The position numbers and the translations under genes were made by a program. From Sphagnum compactum (lineage: Eukaryota > Bryophyta > Sphagnopsida > Sphagnales): DNA of 64,000 nucleotides. The stretch is from the NCBI GenBank assembly GCA_965153455.1, contig OZ234497.1, positions 4,154,001 through 4,218,000 on the forward strand. The letters are read 5' to 3'. Shown piece after piece: positions 57,487 to 64,000 of the stretch (within the stretch, counting starts at the first letter, position 1; each line of letters opens with the position of its first letter). The notes under the pieces were generated by a model that saw only the letters and a program-made list of their open reading frames with translations, was not told the origin of the DNA and ran no database searches.

Positions 57487-58135
57487 ATGGCACGTCCTCA
57501 GAAGAAACTCAAACGCCAAAGAAAGGTGATTACTGATAATCAACAAGTGAATGTTGTAACAAATGAAGAGGAAATTGAAGTGGAACAAATAATTATCATC
57601 TATATTCCTACTTTTGAAGGTAAACCTTAATCCCACTCCTATTCTTGAAAGTAAATTTGTTGTGATAGATTATACATTTCACATGATAGGGTTTTAAAAA
57701 GTGCAATGCAACACATTACAAATAAAAAATCCCAATCCAAACCCTAAACCCCATCTTCATTCTCTATTTGAGAATGGGGATGGGGTATTTTTTTGCCCAA
57801 ATATTTCTAAGCAATATCTTCATTATTTGAAGGTTTTAATTACTAGCCTATTTGTAATGCCCTCCTTATATTTAGTGTTTATTTGCTAATTTGGTAAGTA
57901 AAAAAATTCAGTGTCTGGTTGCCGAAGAGACAATGGTTAAAATGAAGAAACCAGGGAAGAAGAAAGCTTTATTTATAAGCTGGGAAGGTCCATACCAATT
58001 CATTGGACATGCAAATGGGAAGGAAAACTTTGATTTTGAAGAAGGCAACAGGATATGCATCATTAAGGATGCTGATGGACATTAGTGGGAAATATCTCAC
58101 AAGGATCTTCAAATCTATCATGTTCAGCTTTATAA
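57487..58135 (+). pseudogene. Small transposon-like gene remnant with a GPY-type module
   Basis: An exon-like start at 57487 (MARPQKKLKRQRKVITDN) ends at a possible donor GAAG/GTAAAC near 57620. 57897-58135 encodes VAEETMVKMKKPGKKKALF, SWEGPYQFIGHANG, ENFDFEEGNRICIIKDADGH, a TAG at 58083, then WEISHKDLQIYH in the same frame. The WEGPY segment resembles the GPY/F module at the C-terminus of Ty3-type integrases. The TAG sits where Gln would be expected. It is probably a remnant of a retroelement-associated gene; the family name is uncertain. Confidence 0.45.
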
Positions 58136-58139
58136 GGAA

Positions 58140-60790
58140 CAGAAGGGTTACATATGTGACCGACCAGCAGGTCACCCAATAGCGTGAACACGATAAATTT
58201 TTAGGGTTTTGTTTTGTTTTACTGTTTTCATTAACCGTCACCTTTTTGCATCCTTGCGGCAAGAATATATCCATCACTGACGCAAGGAGTGCATGGGTAG
58301 GCTATTTTGTTTGTTTATGTGTTATGGAGGACAAGGATTGCGTCGTGCGATGGATGGTGGAGGAGGCGATTGCATTGAAGAGGTTTGCGGAATGGACGGA
58401 GGAAGGTAAGCATAAGAGGCAGTACGAAGGAGAAGGAAGCGGTTCTTCCTTGTATGTAATTTGGTAGTTTGTTGTAGCTTTCAGACTACTTAGCTAGTTG
58501 CTGATGACTTCCACTACGCCAATAACTTAGCAGAGTAGTTCTGTAGGTGACTGTAAGAATGCATATGAGGGGATGATGTCAAGGAATGATGAAGAAATGA
58601 GGGGTTTGAGCCGTAGAAATCAAGGGGGGGCATATAGAAGACAAAGAGCATCTGGGGATGGGCAGTCTGTGTTGCAATACCTTAGATCTATATTGTAGGT
58701 AGCTAACAGAGAGAGTTCCAGAAACCTCAAGGGGTATCCTTAGTGTGGACAGCATGAACGAGTCAGATCAAGAATGAAGAAGGGACTAGAAGTTATAAAT
58801 TTGTCATGTATTCCTGCATAAGAGTATGTCCCGTTGAGTGGCTCTAGATGAGCCTGGTACCTACTGCTTAAGTCAGGTTCTTCATAAGCATTTAGATTGA
58901 AGGGTCTTCAGGCTTTTAGGTTTTTTGGTAAGAGGAACGGAGGTACTTTACATTGTTGCATTCAATGGGGAATTGGTTAGCAACTCAATGGATCAAGTGA
59001 ACCTTGAGAGTTTTGACCTCAAAGGCCATTCCTCGATAGAATGTTGACTCTTGATGATATGCATTGGAATTGGGTAGTTGATGGTTCATAGCAATTTAAG
59101 TGGAGACACGCTAGAGATTCAGACTTTTGTAACAGGTCTATCGACTAGGAGTAACAAGGGCAAGACCTGTTAAAACCAATGTATGACAACAAAAGCCATC
59201 TTTGATGCTAGCACAACCAAAGCTAGAAAGTGTCATGTTCTGTAGGGTGCCAGAGATTCCAACTTTGCTTAGTTCTATTGTATGTTATCAGATTCATTCT
59301 TTTGTCTTCCACTTTCTTTTTTGGTTACAATTTCTCATAAAGAAACAAAAATTTGAGAAGCACAATTCGTTCAACGAAGTTTTGTTCCTCACTTTTTGTT
59401 CCTTATTTTTGCTTTGGTGTAACATATGGGGTGAGGCACTAACAGTAGTGCCTGGCTTTCAGTTCAGGTGCCTGAATCTTCTGCCCTGGATCTTAGTTCA
59501 AGGCAGGTTTTTTTTGGGGGAAAAAATTACCAAATTACTCAAAAAATCAGGGCCATCCATTTGTGAATTTAGATTGCAAGGGTGAAATCCGATGGTTCTT
59601 TTGCCTAAATTTCTAGTAGTTCTTTATCACTAACCCTCATAATAGAGGTTAGGGATCTGACCACATGGAACTCATTGTCAAAAGGATCGTGAACAGGGTT
59701 GTGGCATGGATTAAGTGACACAAATTTGTCATTTGTCATATTTGTAACAATTTGCAAAGTAGTTCATTTACTGCAAAAGCTTGCAACTTAGTTCAAAATA
59801 ATTTAGAATTAATTCAATTTTCCAACAATCTTCATTAAGACAATCAACATGGTTTGCTTAGATAAATTTGTTTAATTTCACTTATGAGCATCTTCTTGAA
59901 GTATATGTGCTGATTATTTAAAAGGGAAACTATTACACACAAGGTCACCTAGTTCCACCCTGCATATTATTAGTTCTATCATTCCCTTTTCCCCCACCAT
60001 AATTGGAGACCACTTCAATTGAAATACTATTGTCATGCTCCACAAGTGTATATCAATGGAAGGGAACTATTGTTAGATTGTGCAAAAAAAAATTTGGACA
60101 AAGCAATCCAAAATAAGGAGCATTGGAAGATAATATAATTGGTTTATAATAATATAAACTTCAATTGGATTGTTTTGTGTGCATCAAAAGAACATTTGGT
60201 TCATGAACCAATTTTTTTAACAGACAAAATAAAACCATGGATTCTAGTAATCTAGGTGAAAATATGGTGACAAGAATAAGAAAAGCAATAAGTGAACCAA
60301 GAAAACCACATTCACAAATCAAGATCTTGGAATAGTGAACCACTCAAAGAGTGGATCTACTTGCAAGCACATTCCCACCAATCCTCTCCCTATTATTTTA
60401 TTCCTCAAGGTTGTGTCAAAAAATACATGCATCTTCCCTTGAACATCACAACCGTTATCCCCCACCCCCAAAAAATAAAAAAACCCATGACTTTGCTATT
60501 TACTTGAATCCATATTGGATTATTAATGTTGAAGTTTGTGTCCTTTCTTGAACCCTACATTCTTTCATGCCTTTCCCATACAGTTAATTCAACCACTAGC
60601 CAATCATGAAGTAAAAGACTTGTCTTCTACTTCTATTTCCATCGATCCATAATCAAATATTAAAACTTAATAACTTCAAGATCCATGTAATTAAATGACA
60701 TTTTCAAGTTCACAACACAAATCTTTAATGTCATGCTTGTTGAATTCCAAAGGGATGTTATTGCAAATCTTGACTTTAATGGTATCATGT
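58140..60790. other. No gene recognised
   Basis: 58246-58467 is a short open frame (ending GSGSSLYVIW) of unknown nature. 58470-59600 is less AT-rich and may be transcribed or an old retroelement. Nothing else is supported. Confidence 0.35.
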
Positions 60791-60799
60791 GAATATTTT

Positions 60800-62463
60800 T
60801 CAACAAGCTCCTGTTGATAGTGAGCAAAAATGTATTATCACTTTATTTTGTCCAAGTCCTTCACTAGGAAGCTTCCATCTAGGAAAATATATTTCAAAAT
60901 CCTTGAAAGGAAAAAACTCATGAACACTATGTATGCCTTTTTCCTTGGCATGAAACTTAACGCCAACCATGACACATTGTGTGCATGATTCTACAACTAA
61001 TGTTTGATCCCTTCTCCAATATTCACCAATAAATCCCACAGGTTGGTGCAATGTGCCATGTTTCATAGAATGTTTTGCATAATGGATACATGTGAACTTA
61101 CAACAAGGGCACATTTCTTCACAACGAGGTCATAAACACTTTGTTGCAGATGAAATCATTCTTTCTTTCACCAAGTCTATCAACTTTTTTTAGATTGAAG
61201 ATGTGACATTATGTTGCATTTTAGATATTGTTGCACAAATATCCTTCTCAACTTTTTGAACATAATCACATTTTCATACTTGGAATACACACCATCATCG
61301 ACAAGCTGGATGCTTTTTGCAAGTTTTGGTGATTTTGTTTTCGTAAGAAGTTGTATTTTCAACTCATCAACAAAGATGGTAAATTTGAGTTTTGAATTAT
61401 ATTTAGCTGCAATCCTAGCAAGTTTGAATGCACCTTGGATAGACTCCACAAATAGTTTCCAAGAGTTGTTAACTTTAGCCTCTTTGTTGATTTCCTTTTG
61501 TATCAACATGTCTACACAACTTTGATAATGTAGCTTCCCATCTGCTACATACTTAAGGAGCTCATTCGTGTTCTTATTTTTAATGAATGTGACCAAGTTG
61601 AGGTCAATATATGTTTTCATCACCTTCCAATTGTGTACCCATGATTCACCTTGTAACTTGTCAGAAATTTTTTTGATAGGAGAATTTGGAAAGATTCTAA
61701 CGTATGTTTTTCAACAGATTCAACACTTCATCACGTAACATTTATGTTCCTCCCACACGATTTGCACAATTTTGGAAAAATTGCCAAAGTCGCTCTCTGT
61801 TTGTTTTCAACCTTTTTGCCATATTATGTTGTTTATCCCATTTAGTTGAATGGCTTCCACTTTTGAGGTGAATATTCCTTTGGCATACAAATGCATGTTC
61901 TTTTGCAAGCTTTTTCGTTTCCCTTCTGTTAGCTTCATACTGTATTGTATCACCTTCAAGATTAAACGTTTTGTATATTATTTAGAGTCCTTTAAACAAT
62001 TTTCCACCTTTGTAGCTATTTGTTGCATAATGAGTTGTTCCTCCTCATGGATATCATGCAATTGCCCTATGATATTTCTTATGATGTTTTTGAACTCCTT
62101 TACATGGAAAAGGTGCTTCTTTTCAACCACTTGATTATCTTGATAGACTCCGGTGAGATCATGTTTTTGACCTAGTAGACTATTTTGATACACTTTTTCA
62201 ACTTTCCCATGTACCTTCTTTTCCAAAGCTGGATGGTCATTTTTAGCCCTTTGCAAAATGCAATCAAAAAGTTCTGAAAAATCTCTTTTCATTTTAATTT
62301 CTCGAGATTCCATTCTTGCCAAAGGATAACCTTCAACCTTTGATTCAATGGCCATTTGAATATCCTTGTTGTATGTTTTGACAACATCATCAAACTTCAA
62401 AACACCATCAATACAACTTGAAGTCGGTTTTTCCAATGTCGTACTTGTCCAAGCAAGATTCAA
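60800..62463 (-). pseudogene. Decayed large protein, possibly very-large-GTPase (VLIG/GVIN)-like C-terminal region
   Basis: Three minus-strand blocks follow one another. 62463-61981 is helical and charged. 61970-61183 has several stops, including RLWQFFQNCANRVGG and SWKLFVESIQGAFKLARIAA. 61114-60803 has a Cys/His cluster CPCCKFTC...H...KHGTLHQPVGFIG...ESCTQCV, then an aromatic tail. The first two are in one frame; the third is shifted. The Cys/His cluster followed by a short hydrophobic/aromatic tail recalls the C-terminus of interferon-inducible very large GTPases and relatives. This is from memory and tentative. The GTPase domain would lie upstream and is not seen. Stops and the frameshift make it a pseudogene. 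Confidence 0.35.
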
Positions 62464-62689
62464 AGTTTAATGTTTCTCAAAGCTTTCAATTGTCACCCAA
62501 ATATCATCCAAGGGTGTTCAAAAATTCACAAAACTTGGTTCTTAATGACATTTTAAATTTATATTTGTGACAAATTACCTCCTTTAAGTTTACTTATGAA
62601 CATTGTTCCCTTACCTCCATTACATTCCATCCAGACAACACACATTCCTACTCAAGCAATTGCACCTCCATTTGTTTTCAAGTGGACAA

Positions 62690-62790
62690 GACCTCCAATG
62701 CTTTATAGTCTACTAACCCAAGGACCTCCATTTACAGTTTACTAATCCAAGGACCTCCAATGCTTTACAGTTTACCAATCCAATGTCAAG
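62690..62790. repeat. Three short tandem repeats
   Basis: Units of ~33-40 bases, each AAGGACCTCCA(ATGC)TTTA-AGT(T/C)TACTAA(T/C)CC. Confidence 0.75.
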
Positions 62791-62799
62791 ATTGAAATA

Positions 62800-64000
62800 A
62801 GGATCCCATATCTGTATAATATACTTGTGCTATCTAAATTGTCGGTCAGAATCTCTTGCCATTAGTAGAGAATCATCGGTAGTACTATAAATTCCCCCTA
62901 TTAAGTACCTCACAACTAGAGTGATCATTGAACCAGCACCCACCAGAGTACCATGAAAGGTGAACCATAAGTGGTTAGCAAACCAAGCTTTTTTTTGGGT
63001 GCAGTTCCCCACCTAACCATGGTAGTTAGTTCATTCTTGGTTGCTTGGTTTCATGAGGGTGAACTAGCACCCACTTTGGTACCATGGTAAAAACCTCAAT
63101 ATCCATTTAACTCACTTCTAAACATTAAGAATATCTCACGCTTACACTGAATCAGGGTCTTTGAGTCCAAATCTAACATTTCTTGGGCTTAATATAGCCA
63201 CCAAGATGTCTCACTCAAAATTTACCTGGTAGCGGTGTGGGTGTTGGTTCACCTGAGCCTCATTGCATGGCCTTTAAATGCTCACCGCTAATTACCCACA
63301 AGCTTGTTATGCCTTGGTTGAAACAATGCCTACATTAGTAAGTATTTATTTTAAATAACCACACCTCTCATGTTACATTAGAGATTGTGCACAAGGCAAG
63401 GGGGGTGGGGTTAAGTTTGATTACATTGTTGTCGCACACAAATCATGTTTTATAACCAATTGTTGTTCGTTTCAAACCATTTAAAATTACCTTTACGGCT
63501 TTTAGGGATATCTAGACTTTGAGGTTAACAAAAGTAAAAGGGTTGGGAATGAAGATTTAATTTAGTGGGTGTCTTTAGCTTTCAAAAAATAGCCATTAAT
63601 TCCATTAAACATCTAAAAAGGCTTCAATATTATTAAAATATGACCACTTAACCCCATTGCAATGGAAGGCAAGATGCAATGTAATGAAAAAATCATGGAA
63701 ACAAAAACATCTATACCTATTCATGAAGTTTTCAATTCTCAAGTCAAAGAGGTTCTAAACAAGTACACCAATATCACAAAACCCAATGCCTGTCATTATT
63801 ACATTGAGATTGACGAATAATGTGTTGCATTTGAGTAAGTTAGTACCACATGGTGAAAACACAATAAAAGGAGCCAAGGGTGCCAAGTTAAGGTACTTTC
63901 CAAAAGCTACATTTGACACATGGCATTCTTGTGATTGTTCATTTTTTATCTTTTGTATTTTTCATACCCAATTTCTAAATGTGTGTTGAATATAATTTTT
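62800..64000. other. No gene recognised; contains the GGTACCATGG repeat, copy 2
   Basis: 63068-63205 repeats the sequence at 49365-49500. CACC(C/A)-TTTGGTACCATGG and GGTGTGGGTG(T/C) variants recur at 63076 and 63235. Otherwise AT-rich with short frames of no recognisable content. Confidence 0.45.

Noticed and set aside
12320-58085. Stops restored by U-to-C RNA editing as in fern or hornwort organelles
   Set aside because: The elements are nuclear transposons; that editing is known for organellar transcripts.

Overview
This is nuclear DNA from a land plant with a large, AT-rich, transposon-dominated genome. Genes are split by GT-AG introns. Recognisable plant families include a hevein-type chitin-binding protein, an alpha-glucan water dikinase fragment and an ABHD17-type hydrolase exon. 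The rest is almost entirely transposon remains. A chromovirus whose pol resembles the fungal/vertebrate-like (Tcn1/Tf1/sushi) branch, rather than the usual seed-plant branches, leans towards a non-seed plant such as a fern or lycophyte, but a conifer is not excluded. No tRNA, rRNA, CRISPR array or organellar block was recognised.

Layout. 1-373 is the 5' end of a Helitron leaving the window. 374-2342 and 26060-28032 are two arms of a ~2 kb inverted duplication separated by ~23.7 kb. Each arm carries a hevein-like gene: intact at 727-1155, frameshifted at 27239-27598. The spacer holds old dispersed repeats, a C2H2 zinc-finger gene set among copies of a GGTATTGCA motif (8.9-12.0 kb), a decayed Ty3/gypsy pol (12.0-13.6 kb), a frameshifted ABHD17 first exon (13.9-14.2 kb), a pogo-type transposase remnant (18.9-19.5 kb), a small Helitron (20354-20855), a MITE (25163-25496) and several minisatellites.

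28.5-37.9 kb is a Helitron-rich mosaic. It has a complete non-autonomous Helitron (28469-29328), then an unidentified gene (gene X) present in pieces, then a minus-strand Helitron (5' end at 36021). The latter carries Rep exons and a fragment of a starch/glucan dikinase and is cut off before the helicase domain. More gene X and a gene X fragment between 284 bp direct repeats follow. 38-49 kb is gene-poor AT-rich DNA with degenerate repeats.

50.3-57.2 kb is a hairpin-repeat array, then a GATGCATC minisatellite into which a complete chromodomain Ty3/gypsy retrotransposon (51255-56907, minus strand, 267 bp LTRs, target duplication ATGCA) has inserted. Its primer-binding site is complementary to the predicted 5' end of its own RNA, pointing to Tf1-style self-priming. 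57.4-58.1 kb has a small transposon-like gene remnant, and 60.8-62.5 kb a decayed large protein with possible similarity to very large GTPases.

No multi-gene host pathway is visible. The genes relate through transposition and duplication: Helitrons inserting beside and capturing genes, and many element reading frames silenced by stops, mostly of the CAR-to-TAR kind.
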